This document shows, piece after piece, positions 36,707 to 49,551 of a stretch of 64,000 bases of DNA. The position numbers and the translations under genes are program-made. Position 1 is the stretch's first letter; each line of letters opens with the position of its first letter. The notes below the pieces were generated by a model, which ran no database searches, was not told where the DNA came from, and saw only the letters and a program-made list of their open reading frames with translations. The DNA is from Oxyruncus cristatus (taxonomy: Eukaryota; Chordata; Aves; Passeriformes; Cotingidae): positions 647,248-711,247 of the forward strand of contig VXAY01001965.1 in assembly GCA_013399855.1 (NCBI GenBank). Reading direction: 5' to 3'.

Positions 36707-36743
36707 TTCTTGTCATCTCAGGTCAACCCTGAGATGACAAGAA
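36707..36743. repeat. Perfect hairpin, 16-bp arms, 5-base loop
   Basis: TTCTTGTCATCTCAGG (36707-36722) and CCTGAGATGACAAGAA (36728-36743) are exact reverse complements around TCAAC. It begins where the old CR1 ends. The arms are not AT-only, so chance is less likely than for the other small hairpins here. I see no U-rich tail or promoter that would make it an RNA gene. Confidence 0.85.
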
Positions 36744-37983
36744 AGGACACTTTCACAGTCACCTTTGCGACTGTCAGATCCAGGGTAGAAAAGTTTTGAG
36801 AAGACACAGCCCAAAGGCAGGATGAACAGATAAGAGAAAGAGCTGTCACCCCTTGGTAAAACACAAGACATTCCAATGTCTCCAGAAAGGTCTGGGTGGA
36901 AAGGTTGGTAGAACTGATGACATAGATGTCATGAAGGATATCATACTGCATGGGAACTTAATGATTTACAGGTTTACACAGGAAGATCTGAGAGATGAAG
37001 AGGAATTTTTCTCAGCAATGTGCCTTATAATGTGTTAGTCTCTTGTGTGAGTAACAATCCTTCCAATGGAACCAATACCAGTGATGTTCCTGTTGCAGCA
37101 GAGAGGAAGTGGACTAATGTCCAGGAAAGAATAGTGCAAAGGAACGCTAACAAAATCAGAGACATGATCCCTGTAGATACTCTGCATGTGGCCTGAGAAT
37201 GTTTGAGGCAGGGAACCGCAAGAGAAAAGGAAGACATACACAATTCCAACCTTTATATTAAATTCATGCTCAGCAATGAACACAAATGCTGGTAAGGTAG
37301 TCTCTGTACTTACCATTGCATCACAGTTGGAAGTACAAAATCAAATGCAGCAGAAGAACCAGTGCTGACTTTTAATAGGAGGTACCAGTAACTTGATTCT
37401 TTTTCCATCTGTTTTTGTTCCTATGCAGAATTTACAAAAGAAAATATTTCTGCCCAGATCTGCCCTTCCTCTGAGAATGTGCTCAGACTTACAGATTTAT
37501 GGTTTCTTTCAAGGGGGGTAGGTCTTTTAGGCGGAGAAGCTACATTCACCATTATTTCTTTTTTAAAGACTCCTAGTGTTTCTTACTAATAAGTTACCTA
37601 TATGTCTCCTGAGGCATTCAACACCAGCCGAATCAGTTTACTTTCATTGTAAGACTGTGTCTATTACTGTGTCAGTCTTCCCTAAATGGTCCCTATTACT
37701 GGGAAAACTGTCAGCAATAGGTTATTTGAAAGAGATGCTCAGTATGGTTTATAACCACTGGAATACTCTGACTGAAGACTATACTGGTGCTATTTCAGAG
37801 AATATATTTGAAGACCCTGTTAGGGAATTCTGTCATGGAACTATAAAGACAAAACAGTAGCAACAAGTGAAGGGCTTTTATGTTTTGGCAATGGGAGTGA
37901 GAGGCAAATGAGAGGTTTAACACTACTGTAAAGCACACTGATGCACTTCAGAAGAGCTGAAGGAAAATTTAAGAGGTGAGAAC
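36744..37983. other. Unique DNA with several overlapping open frames, no gene recognised
   Basis: Open frames of 60-94 codons lie at 36718-36951 (-), 36853-37038 (+), 37025-37249 (-), 37035-37316 (-) and 37576-37860 (+). I recognise none. They overlap on both strands and lack obvious splice-flanked conservation. The density of open frames is a little higher than elsewhere because the local composition is less AT-rich. Confidence 0.4.
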
Positions 37984-38016
37984 TTTTTTTTGTTTGTTTG
38001 TTTGTTTGTTTTTTTT
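37984..38016 (+). repeat. (TTTG)n microsatellite
   Basis: A T run, then five TTTG units, then a T run, the same type as 12945-13022. Confidence 0.9.
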
Positions 38017-38547
38017 AACAGAAGAAGGCAATGCTAGACATTTATTATGGAAAGAAGACAAGGCAGAAAAATCAGGTATTAGTCAAATTTGTTCACCTGC
38101 AGTATTTTGGTCTTCTCAAGTTAAATGTTCTGTTTTTCAGAGGTATAATTATTAAATGCTAGCATAAGTTAATATCTAATATGTTGTGCTTCTTTCCATG
38201 TTGCCAGTGTTACAAAGACATCATTTTGCATCAGGAAGCCCTCTTCAAGCAGTGTGGGTCTGAGAGCGTAACTTTCAAATGCTTTTTAGAGTTTATGCCT
38301 GGTGAGTGAGGCTCTTTACCTTGTGAACTTTCACATTATTGGGCCGAGGGAAATGAATGCTCTTGTCCTTTCAGGATATAGTTTCAGCCATAACACTTAA
38401 TTTCTGACCTTTGTGGGTTTAACTTCTACTCCATTCTGACCTTCAGAATACTGGCATGAATATATGCATTTGCATATTATAGATCCACAGCCTGAAACAT
38501 CTACCCAAATATAGAACAAGTAGCTGCTGGGTACACATACTGCTTGT

Positions 38548-38620
38548 GGGGGTTTTTGTGCTTTTGTTTTTGTTTGTTAGGTTGGGGTTTTTTGTTATAT
38601 CAGTGAGATTTTTTTTTTTT
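38548..38620 (+). repeat. T/G-rich low-complexity tract ending in T12
   Basis: GGGTTTTT, GTTTTTGTTTG and GGGGTTTTTT units, followed after a short gap by twelve T (38609-38620). Confidence 0.7.
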
Positions 38621-39055
38621 ATACTCAGGAATACATGTATATATTGGTTGATGTTTATGTGCTTTAGAACACTAGAACCCATAATGTGATATTGAATGGA
38701 ATACCATGTGCAATATATGAGCTGAATAAGAGGACAGTAAACAAGAGTATTTTCATTTTCGTATTAGTTTTAAATTTGACTAATGATTTTTTTTTTAATA
38801 TATTACAAAAATTACTCCCAGAGTAAAATCTTATTTCAAATTTCAGCATACTGTGAATTTTTATGAACAAATTATAAGCCCCTGAATGTAGGGTTTTATA
38901 TAATGAAAAGGCTGACAGTCCCTTAACTATAGTAGTAAGAACAGACACTGTTATAATGTTAAAGGAACTCTTATCCAGCAGAAGGGTGAATCTATAAACT
39001 CTTGTTATGAAAAGGACCTTTCTGCTTAGTTATATTCAATCTGCAAATCATAAAC

Positions 39056-39071
39056 TTTTTTTTTTTTTTTT
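39056..39071 (+). repeat. Poly(T) tract (T16)
   Basis: Sixteen T, then GCTGGC, then an A8 run, so the two runs can pair as a short hairpin. Confidence 0.85.
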
Positions 39072-41734
39072 GCTGGCAAAAAAAAGGCTGGATTGGATTT
39101 TACTGCTTTCTTTTTCATGCTTCTCATCCTTCTACATCTGTATTGACTCTTCCTTTCAATCATTTCCTTTGTGATTGCTCAGATTCATGTTTCCTATAAT
39201 TTGTTAGGCTAAAATGCTAAAATGTAATGTGCTTGAAGTTTATACTGGGAGTCCCATGCAGCTTGTCAGCTCAGAACCTGACTTTCATCTTAAACAGGCA
39301 AAGCAAAAAGCCAGCAGAAAATGGAGGCAAAGAAGAAGAAAAAAAGTTGTTTATATTTCTGAATTGGCTAACGCTGTAAGAGTTATTCTGGAAGAGAATA
39401 CCTTTCTCTTCAGATAAGTACTGGCATCTGTGCCATCTGCAGTATAGAATACCTGCTTTCGAAATAAACAGTGATTCTGTGATAGCTGACTTATATTTAC
39501 TTAGATAACACAAACTATATTTTCTCTTCCTGAATTAATTCTGCTTTCATTTATTCAGCTTGGCAACTTACCTTGTGTACAGACTGTCAAAATTTGACTA
39601 ATGGGCCTCTGGGAATCAGCTGACCAGTAAATCTTTCCCTTCTCAGTCTCCTTTGCCTTTGTTGAACTGCTTTGTCATTATAGTAACCAGTTGAATTAGA
39701 ATTGTTTTTTTTATTTGATGGGTCATTCTCTGAAACACAGACAAAAATTACAGCAACAGCATGGTAACAAATTAAATGGAGAAGGGATAGGGGGAAGCTT
39801 AATTTATTTTTTATTTCTCCCATGAATAAGAGTCTTAGATTTCCCAATACTACCTGAGAAAGATGAAAAAAGAAATCTACTTGTTTATGTGAGCAATAAT
39901 TACATATTCTGTGTAAGGAGAAAACATTCTGCTGTGCACTGATGAAGACTGTTAGTCATTTCATCATGTTCTGCAGCATTGCTCCTCCTGACTGCACACA
40001 CTACTAATAAAACAAGTTAATGGAGTTTATTCTGTCACAAACACTACAATTTCAAAGAGCTGATTGCAGTCTATGGGAAATCAGTGTCTAACAGCCTCTT
40101 AAAGATGCACAGTAGTTTTAACATATTATCCTACAGAAGATATACATTAAAGCACTCCAGTTAGATGTGTAAGAAGATATGGAGAAAAGGAGCAACAGCA
40201 TCCACGCTGTTGCTAGTTCACAGACTGTTTTATGATAGCTGGATCGGTACACAAGAGTCCCTCCATTCCAGTTTCCAGTGTTTATGGATTCTGCAAATGA
40301 TAGTTTGTCTGAAAGTCAAATTAGCTAGAATACAGAAACAAGAAATTCACATTTTATAAGATGCATTTAAACCAAATTGTACTGTTTAATAAGTAACTTG
40401 CAGCTTGGATTTATGTTGATAAAGACGTACAAACCAAATGCTGTTTCACAGTCTCTGAAATTGCATGTTATTCATACTAAAATATGAGGCTGATTATAAG
40501 ATGCAATGGTAATCAGACTGAATTAATAGGAGCCCTTCAACAAACCTTCATTTCCTCAAGACTCATGACATTCCCTGTAAGTAGACATTGTGAAGACGTA
40601 CTATTCCAGAAAATAGATTTCAATTGTTATGTGAGGATTGAGGTATATTGGTTTGGTTAATCAATAGAACTTCCTAATGTAAAATATTGTTTAATAGACG
40701 TGAAGGTTTTCTACAGGATAATATGTTCTTCTACCCCTTCAGTCTAATTCCAATTAAATTCTAAGAAAAGATAAAAATGAAAAGAAGATGTTTCGATGTT
40801 CAGTGGACTTCAGGATCAAAGAAATGCATTTCCATTATGAAACAGTACTATTTTACTTCACTGTCTCCTTATAAGAAACTCATTTCTTTGGCTCATGGAA
40901 TACTAATTAAAGCTAGTGGATCTTAGGAAAGCTGAGGCTTATTCAAATTTCTAAATTTGAAATTTTCTAACAGATGCAGACACTAATGGGTCTATCTTGT
41001 GTAAAATTTAAGTGCAGAGAAACTAGCAGGAATGCAGTAATAGCATTAGAGACAAAGCAAAGTAGAGTTAGTTTATAACTGGCCTAGTCACGCCATGAGC
41101 AGAATGTCCTTTGTTCTTGTTTGCAATGCTTTTTGTGGCTTGGTGAGAAACAGGGACAAAAGGGAGATGGCAGCAGCAGATGTGGATATAAAATGTGTAC
41201 ACTGTTAAACATATGGCCTTAGATGAGTACAAACAGAACTGAGATGGTGGGATTGCCTTTTCCATACCAGAGTTTCTGTCAAAGACGACGTCTAGCCAGC
41301 AAACTTACTTTGCAGCCAGTACACTGACAATCCCCAGGACACAGTAAATGTTACCTATATAACTGTAAACATCTTTAGTGCAGTCCTAATGTTTTCTCTT
41401 TTTTTGCTATTTACTGTACTATTTTCAAGGTTAAAGGCATTTTATAAAGAGATATAATCCCACACATTCTAAGATGTTATTGATCTCATTTCCATTGTTT
41501 CATTTTGCAGTGTAAAGTCTATCTTCGGATAAAATATCTGGATTTTCAGAGCATCCAATTAATGATGTAATAAACACCGCATTTTTTCCAAAAGTTTTTA
41601 AAGTGCTTAATATTTTAAGTCATTATTTTTTCAAAGTAATTTAGTACGTAAAGCTTGTTAAGTATCCCTTATCTTCAACAATAATTTCTAATACTTTCTA
41701 CTATTATACTGTGTCTAAATCAACCTGCAAATCA
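39072..41734. other. AT-rich unique DNA, no gene recognised
   Basis: Nothing recognised. Frames of 60-86 codons at 39214-39847, 40165-40359 and 41068-41265 have no known motif. Confidence 0.5.
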
Positions 41735-41766
41735 TATAAATATAAATATAAAAAATATAAATATAG
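41735..41766. repeat. (ATAAAT)n AT-only microsatellite
   Basis: Repeats of ATAAAT/AAATAT with no G or C for about 30 bases. Confidence 0.8.
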
Positions 41767-41786
41767 GATCTCATTATCCTATATTT
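41759..41786. repeat. Inverted repeat, 11-bp arms
   Basis: AAATATAGGAT (41759-41769) pairs with ATCCTATATTT (41776-41786) around a 6-base loop. It overlaps the end of the AT microsatellite. Confidence 0.75.
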
Positions 41787-44700
41787 CTGATTAAGGGGCT
41801 AACAGTAGGTAAGTGGGATACTGATAATGGGGCATATTCTTATTCTTTTCTCAGACATAATGTTAAATCCTGCATAGGTCTGCTGATGAGCAGGGTTTAT
41901 GGCTTCATTCTCCAATGTCAATGTGCAATGTTGCATGTGTGATTGTAAAAGCAAGATCAAGAAAGGGTATACAGAGATGCTTAGTATGAGACTGACTGGA
42001 AGTTGCCTTAGGGAATGAAAAGAAGATTACTCAAATCTTCTTGTCAGAAGATGGCAAAAGTCGTTAGTGCCCCGTTAGGATAGCAAGAGCTCTGTTCAAA
42101 GCCCCTGCCAATCTGATACATCTATTGTTCATCATTTTATCCCTGCATCAGCTTTCATTCTTACAAGTCATAAAACTAGCAAGCAACAGCTTCTGTCTAA
42201 TACTGTTGGGTAATACTTGGGGCACCAGCTGAGAATAGGTACAGCATTAATCTCTAGTTTAGGTTTCATTGACTTCAGTGGGATGTAGGTGTACAGTTAT
42301 GAGGACAATGTCTCTACTGCTGAACTAAAAGAAACAGAGTCATGAGCTGCAGACTGAGAGCTTTCCCTTTCTTTGATACATTTGCTCCACCTTAAGCTTA
42401 TGCTCAAATAAACATCTTCCACTATGTAACCTGCAAGGACTTGAAAGATCTTTGTTTAGATATTCAAATCTAAGAGAATAAACCCCATAAGATAGCATTT
42501 TATAAGCACTATAGAAAACACATGTATGGATTTGGACTTCTGATAACAGCTTGGAGTTGTTTTGTCTGCCTTTTCAGATAGTGGTATGCTCTATTCTCTC
42601 TCACATTGTTAGGAAGGAATAGAGGGGTGTCATAAAACGGAGTTATTCCATTAGTTTTAGTCGGACTACAGCTTCAACCACATTTACATTATCTGCTGGT
42701 TTTTGAGTTGTGCTGGTTCTATTAAGCATTGAGACCAGCTGTACTGAGAACATCTAACTAAAATTTGAAGAAAATAAAGATATTAAAAATAATAACTTTT
42801 AATTACATATTGATATTGAAATGCAGTAACAAAATACTCAAAAATAAGGCAATATTTCATAGCTTTGGATAAAGCTGAGATCAGTTCTCAGTTTTTATCT
42901 ACCCATCATAAGTCTTCATAACCTATTTTATCTAAAGGAAATGTGAAAGTAATCAGCCTAACCAATGTATTTATGGGAGTGGAAAGGAAGAAACCCCTAT
43001 TGCCTAAAAAGGGTTCTTTAGCTCTTTGTTTCATAGTAGGTAAGATTTATAATTTTTTTTTACTTCACTATGTTATGTAAGGATTTGCCTTGATACCTAG
43101 GTCCCTTAGATCCATCTTTTCCCAATATGTAGATAATTCCTTCTTTCCTTCCTGAGAAAGTTGTGAAAATGAGGCACCAGGGAAATGAAAGTCCCATTTG
43201 AGTTCCTCAGACACTGTATACAATCCAATGCAGCACCTTTTATTTCAACATATCTGTAGGAATTTGTCACACATTACTGAAATCCTCTCAGGGGAAGTAC
43301 AGCAGCTGTTTAACAATACTTGGCATCAGGCTACAACGTATTAAGGCAGGAAGTGATGAGCCAAAACATATCAAATTGAACTACAGGGGCAAAATAGGTA
43401 TGCAAAATGTAAATCCTCAATCGGAATTTGGCCAATCCGCCAGGACTAAAACTGCTACTCTTGCAAATAGTGCTGTGGAATTAAAACACAATTGTGGGTA
43501 TGCTGGATAGAAGTCTTACTAATCCCTTTGTTCAGGAACTTGCTAAGAAATATTGACTGTGTAGATATCAGCCAATTTATTGAAGCTGTAGCCCTAAGGA
43601 GCTAGTGCATTACGATGTTCTGCTCTGCGGCATTAGTGCAAAATATATACCCGTTGTAAGTCAATTTTAAATGCATTTTTCTAATGTGATTGATCATAGT
43701 CAAAGTGTAAGGTTCTGGAACTACTTCACACTTTTTAAAACTTTTTTTCTTGAAAGTAAGAGTTGTTTATATCTCAAATGCTTTTAAAAATTATAGATGT
43801 TTCAGATGTATTATGAAGCTTTATTAAAGTTTAAATTAAAGGCATTAAAATGTTGAGATAACTGATGCAATAAGGGGGTTTTTTACACCAGTATCAGCTC
43901 AGGATTTGAAGCAGGGTCTGAAGAGAGTTGGCGAATCGACTGTACTGAGAGATAAAGGAAGATATTTCAAATGAGTAGCAATGTGTGAAAGCAAACTAAC
44001 TCTAGCTGTGCTGTGGCTGTGCTAAAATGTAGAAAGACTGGTAGCAGGTGATCTCCAAGGGAGAAAAGTACTTTTAGAGAAAGTACTGAAAATTATGATT
44101 TAAAATGAAATATAAAAAGCAGGACTAAACCAGAAGAGGTGGTATGATTGAAGTCTTTCCTCTCTTAAAACCAGGAAGGTAGAAGAATTCTGCAAATCTT
44201 GGAATGCGTATATTCCTGGAACATATATTTGCAGTAGTCATTTCTGACAAGTAAAGCCCAGATCAATCCAAGGATTTAAGTAAAGAGAAAATGGAAAGTT
44301 GAAAATCAAAGATCAAAGATGGCATTAGTTAAAAAGTATTCTCTCTGATTACTCCTGTTTGTCGGAAGGTCACAGGAGAAAATTAATTACATGACCAAAA
44401 GTGTGATGAAAATACATAGAATTCATATTCATTTTTTTAAAAAATGCTATAGATTTGCATATAAATATTTTGGGGGGTTTTAATTGCAAGAAAGAAAATG
44501 ATTCAACAGAATCAGGCAGTAGCTGGAAATAAAGTAGTCACTGAAAGTGAAAGAAACAGGGTAAGAAGGATTCAGACAAGTAAATGTCTATATGATATGA
44601 AGATAAAAGAAGCATATAATGCAAAATTCAGTTTTTGCAGAGAATATGCATTCTAATGTAAAGCAAGAACTTCTTAGGAATATGGGTCAATTAATTTCCA

Positions 44701-46647
44701 TTGGATGAAAACACATCTAAAGTGGGGTGTTCCCTAAGGCTCACCAAACTATCGTTTGTAGGCAGAATTCATAAAAGACTTTACCATTCTTGATTAAAAT
44801 TGAAAGGAAAAGCATATTTCATATCTTCTAGCTCATAAAAGCAGCCAGTTGCTTTTGCTTCTTCATGGTTGTAGAAAAGTATGGAATAATGTATGTTTTA
44901 TACATGTAAGTATAGTCATCATATGTGATTTTTGATTTCAGAGTCTACTTTTTTTCAAATACTGTAAGATGCTTTTAAAAGTGTCATAGCTTCATGAAAT
45001 GAAAGACAAAATATTTCAAACCTTTTGAAAGCTACAACAGGAATAACTTACTGTGTAAAGAACCCATGAGTCACTGGACATTGATGACTAGCATAGAAAT
45101 TGGTGTATATTATAATCCAAACATTAAAACCAAAACTAGAATTAAAAAAGAAAATCTCTCTTTGGGCTGTGAAAGCACTTGTTCAATTCTACTATCAAAG
45201 GGAATTATGTGACTATATTTGAAGCTGTCATGGAATGCCTAGAAGTTCCTTTAAAAATCACTTATATGATTTCTTAGTGCCTCTTCCAGACCATCTGAAA
45301 CTGGTAATTGTTTGACCCTCATAGGTAAGAAGGTGTTTCACTGGCAAGTGCAGAAGAGAATCTGCTAACAGCAGTCCCTTTAGTCAGTGATAAGTTGTCA
45401 TGCTCATCAGGAGGCATTTGGAGAAGAAAGGACCAGAAAAACTAAGATTGTTCAGCATCTTAGGATCAACTGTTCAGCAGCACAAGGTGCAAAGGAGAGG
45501 GGAGAGGGAAGAGCAACTGCAACCCTGAGTAACTGTGTGATAGTCTAAGTAGTTTAGAGATGCTAAGGACAGAGCTAATGAGCTCTGATAATTTGAGAGT
45601 GTGTGTTCTTAAGTGTAGGTTAAAGAAGAGAGAAGGAGTGGGAGAAAAGCAGACAGCTCTATGACAACAGTCGGAATTTGTGTTTTAGAGCTTGGTGGAG
45701 TATGCAGTGGCTTCAATACCAGCTCCTGGTAAGTGCTGATTTTTTATGAGAAACAGAGAAACAAGAACTTTCCAGTCATTATCAGACGTATTTCACCTTG
45801 CAGATAAAGAATATTAGCTAAAGAACGAATTGAGTATTTGTGCTTTACAGTTCATTTAAGCTGTACAGACAACCCCCCTATCAATAAAAAAATCTTGAAA
45901 ATGACCTTATGCTCCTTTCTTTACAAAAGAAAAAAGCATATGCCATGTAGATGAATTAGATGATGGGATACCATGTACTGCAGTTTAACTAAAATCATTG
46001 ATCTTTAAAAATTATACTCATTTGACAATAGGGATCCATCAAAGTCCAATAGTGCAATGCCAAAAAAAAATATTTTTTTAATACTCTGCTACTTTTATCT
46101 TTCCTCACCCTGTTTCTTCTTATCATCTCCATTTTATGTTGATGGCACTAAATGCTAATGAGGTCATTCCTGGTCCTATCCCAGTCAGCCCTTTTGGCAT
46201 GATTATTTCTGGAGTTGAACACACGGTGTGGAATAAATGAGATTAGCGTAGTAGGAGGCATTTTCAGAGTTCCACGTAAGAGCTTCCACTGATAGTTCAC
46301 CTTGATGGCACAGGTTTATCTGCATTGCTAATCTGTGTGCTTGAGCCTGCATGTGTGAGTTTGTGTGTGTGTATTATCGTTGGCAGTTCAGTCCCACAAT
46401 ACTACAGTACAAGGGGGTGGCTTTCCTATTTGTCAGAACTCTGAGAAGGATCTGTCTTCTCTGCCTTTCTTAGGTTATTTTCTTTGATGAAGTGTAGAAG
46501 TATAAGGAAGGCTGAGGAGTGATAGCCTCGGAAGAACTGCAAAATGAAGAGGAATCTCTGTTAACAAAGCTGCAGATTCTGTAAAGTTGTATGAAGCAGT
46601 CACCGATGATAAAAATAGTTGTGATCACACAGAAGTGAATATGGACT
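41787..46647. other. AT-rich unique DNA, no gene recognised
   Basis: Nearly 5 kb with no recognisable transposon. There is also no open frame of 60 codons or more between about 41265 and 47292, so a large exon is very unlikely here. A weak CR1-like phrase (GATTGTTCAGCATCTTAGG, about 45448) is too short to call. Confidence 0.6.
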
Positions 46648-46714
46648 GGGTTTTTTTGTTTGGTTTGGCTTTGCAGGGTTTTTGTTTGTCTGTTTTTTGT
46701 TAGTTTGTTTTGGT
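46648..46714 (+). repeat. T/G-rich (TTTG)-type tract
   Basis: Irregular TTTG and GGTTT units, nearly all T and G on the plus strand. Confidence 0.75.
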
Positions 46715-47397
46715 AGCAATGTGGGTTGTGTTATGCTAGTTTAGTGTTTAAACAAATCCTTACTTTTAAAAAAATTTTTTTTTGGATAATGTTTTTTCTT
46801 TAACTTTTCATACCAGCTTAACTGGTTCTTTTATGCAGGGTAGGGTTTGAATTTTTTCCCCTCTCCATTTTTTTTCACAAGATATCACTGAACTAAGTTT
46901 GCAAATATACATTTACTTGTTCAAACCCTTAGCTGAGCTATAGTAACTTTGATGACTGCATGTGAAATAGAACTGACCTAAACCTTGGTTATCCTGTAAC
47001 AGTTTATCTGCCCATTTAATATCCAAAAGAAGGCTATATGGCTGTATTATCTCACATCTGTTGGTTGCTGACCTCCTTTTAGTTCTGACCACTGAACTAG
47101 ATAGATCTTGACTCTAATCCAATGTGACAATTGTACTGTCCCTCTATCTTGAAAGGGATTTGGCTGGTGCCGAGATCCTATTGAAGCTCTTATGCCATTT
47201 TCATATCAAAGTCCAGAACAGGAATAAGGAGAGACGACTGTAACAATATAATAATGTTTATCTTCAAAGTTTGCTGCTAGATGCCACTGATTCAGTGCAA
47301 CAGAGGGTCTTCATAGGCACATTTGCAACCCCCAGAGATTTGTGAAGTATTTAAGTCAAATATGCATATGAACATCTTTTTCATTACAGCTAAATGC
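46715..47397. other. AT-rich unique DNA, no gene recognised
   Basis: Nothing supported beyond A/T homopolymers near 46768-46784. Confidence 0.5.
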
Positions 47398-47433
47398 AAA
47401 ATAAAACAAAACAAGCAAATAAACAAACAAAGC
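47398..47433 (-). repeat. (TTTG)n microsatellite, opposite strand
   Basis: The plus strand shows AAAC/CAAA units, the complement of the TTTG repeats elsewhere. Confidence 0.8.
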
Positions 47434-49202
47434 AATCCACCACACAAAGCTAACACCAGCTGTGTAAATGTACCGATTAGCTCTCTAAATGGGGAAACAT
47501 AGAGATTTATTGTTGTGCTTTTAGCCATTAAACTAGGAAGTAGCTGCCTCATCTTCCCTAATTTGCAGCCAGTTCCTGACTCAGGTTTTCCTCCCTTGAT
47601 CAGTTCAGAGTCAGCAGAAGTGTTGTATGAGTAAGTATGAAATACAAGCTGAGTAAGGACTCCATTCTTGATCTACGCAGTCAGAGGGAATGATTATAGG
47701 ATGGTCAGTCTGTTACTCTTAGTGGAAACAATTTTTGAAAGAAAGTATTTTTGGGAACGGGTTGTCTTGTCTTTTAAGCTACGTTGACTTGACAGAATAT
47801 TTATCAATTTACCTACTCCCTTCTCTAATTGGTTGGGGAAAAAAATGAATGTAGATCTAGATATTGTTGTCAGAGTTCCAACTTCTGGCTCCCTATAGGG
47901 CTGCTGCAGAATAGATGGCAGAGCACTTGCAGGAGAAAAAACAGCATGCATCAGTGCCACAGCACAACCAGTCTTAGAGAGAAAGGGCCCTTATCTTCTT
48001 TTCTTCCCTCAATCAGAAAAGAGAAGAACATGAACTGAAACTCGCTTTCATTCTCACAGACGTCAACATTAAGTTCTCACTAAATCTAAAGGGGGCAGAG
48101 TCAAGGGTGGCTTGAGCTCCTTTTACTTGTCTTTCCCCGCACAAACTACCCCATTTCTGAAGGCTCCATTTTAAAATGTTTTTTTGAGATATCGAAATTC
48201 CCCTCTCCCCATTCCAGATATAGTTCCCACAACACAAAGGCAAGGAGGTCAAAAAGATGGGCAAAACTGTATTTAATTTCTGGAAGTTGGTAGTACTTCT
48301 CTTCAAGATAATGGAATACCATGAGCTGTGCTCTTGCGTAGTACTTCCTTTCCTAATTAAATTGAATGTGATAGTGAGAGCAGGTTGACATTGTTAAAGT
48401 AAATGATCCAGGGCTTTGGTAATGAAGACACATCCAGAGTGAAGTTTCTTGTTTTAATTTTAATCTTGAACAACCCAAACAGCATTGAGAAGGTTGTTTT
48501 AAAATATCCTACAGTGCATTTTCACTGTGAACTATATTTCAGCATGTTGCATACAAAATCATTTATAGTAAGTTGATTTATGGATTGAAATGGCTTATTT
48601 ATATGCAGTGTGAATCGATATAGAGTGTTTACTGAATTTTCTCCATAATGGCTTATCATTAACCAGAATTCCTGGAGTGGGAGAAACGGGGTTAGACATT
48701 GGGAACTGAAAAAAAAACCAAACACCTTTAAAAAAAAGCTATGCTATGTCCCATCTGCTTGGATACAGTCTGTTTTAATTAAATATGAATTTAAAAATTA
48801 TTAATTTGACTTTTCTTGTCTCCTAGCCAGAAATTGGATCTGGAGGAAGGAATACAATAAATATTAAAAATTTTTAATTTTTAGAAAATCTCAGTAATGC
48901 AAAATCTTATTTTACATTTGAAAGAAACTAAAAAAAACCTGCAAAACAACAAAGAAGACTTCTGTGAAGTCATTGCTTATGGGTTTTTTACACAGTATAT
49001 TTATTTCTATAATTTTGGGGTTTGAATCTCCTGTCAATGCACTTCACTGTTACAACATGAGTGTACCAATTCACTCAAATTATATCAATCCAGCAGAACA
49101 TAAAATTAAGCCTGATGCTCCTTCCAATATTAAGGAGCCATTTAATACCAGACAGCATGTCTGGTATACCACGCTTCTGCAGCAGAGCAGCTTTATTATG
49201 TA
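47434..49202. other. AT-rich unique DNA, no gene recognised
   Basis: Open frames of 65-97 codons occur on both strands (47292-48725). None is recognisable. Confidence 0.45.
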
Positions 49203-49230
49203 CTGTTGCTTAACAACTGTTGCTTAACAA
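49203..49230. repeat. Tandem duplication, 2 x 14 bp, exact
   Basis: CTGTTGCTTAACAA occurs twice without a gap (49203-49216, 49217-49230). Each unit holds the near-palindrome TTGCTTAACAA. Confidence 0.9.
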
Positions 49231-49485
49231 CGGATGAGGGTAATCCTGAATCTTCCATCACAGAGCTTTCCAGACTATAAGTACTAACATCTACCTATCT
49301 GTAGAGATGGGTTGGAGAGGAGGAAATTAAAATATGCGATGAAGACACTGCAAATATTCCTACCCTCTGCCAATCTATTTGCATCTCATACCTTGAGCAT
49401 TCTCACCTTTAAGTGTCTAATGCATGTGGGAGCTTCATGAAAGATAATAAATATGAATAACAGCCTGTAGCACTCCCACCCTCAT

Positions 49486-49551
49486 GGCTCATTTCTAGCT
49501 ACCTCTTTTCCTATTGCTGGCTCATTTCTAGCTACTTCTTTTCCTATTGCT
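49486..49551. repeat. Tandem duplication, 2 x 33 bp, one mismatch
   Basis: The units 49486-49518 and 49519-49551 both read GGCTCATTTCTAGCTAC, then C/T, then TCTTTTCCTATTGCT. Near identity suggests a recent event. Confidence 0.92.

Noticed and set aside
45420..45510. Possible CR1 phrase (GATTGTTCAGCATCTTAGG)
   Set aside because: About 20 bases of similarity without the expected neighbouring blocks.
49486..49551. Direct repeats considered as a CRISPR array
   Set aside because: Two abutting units with no spacer in an animal-type genome; simple tandem duplication.
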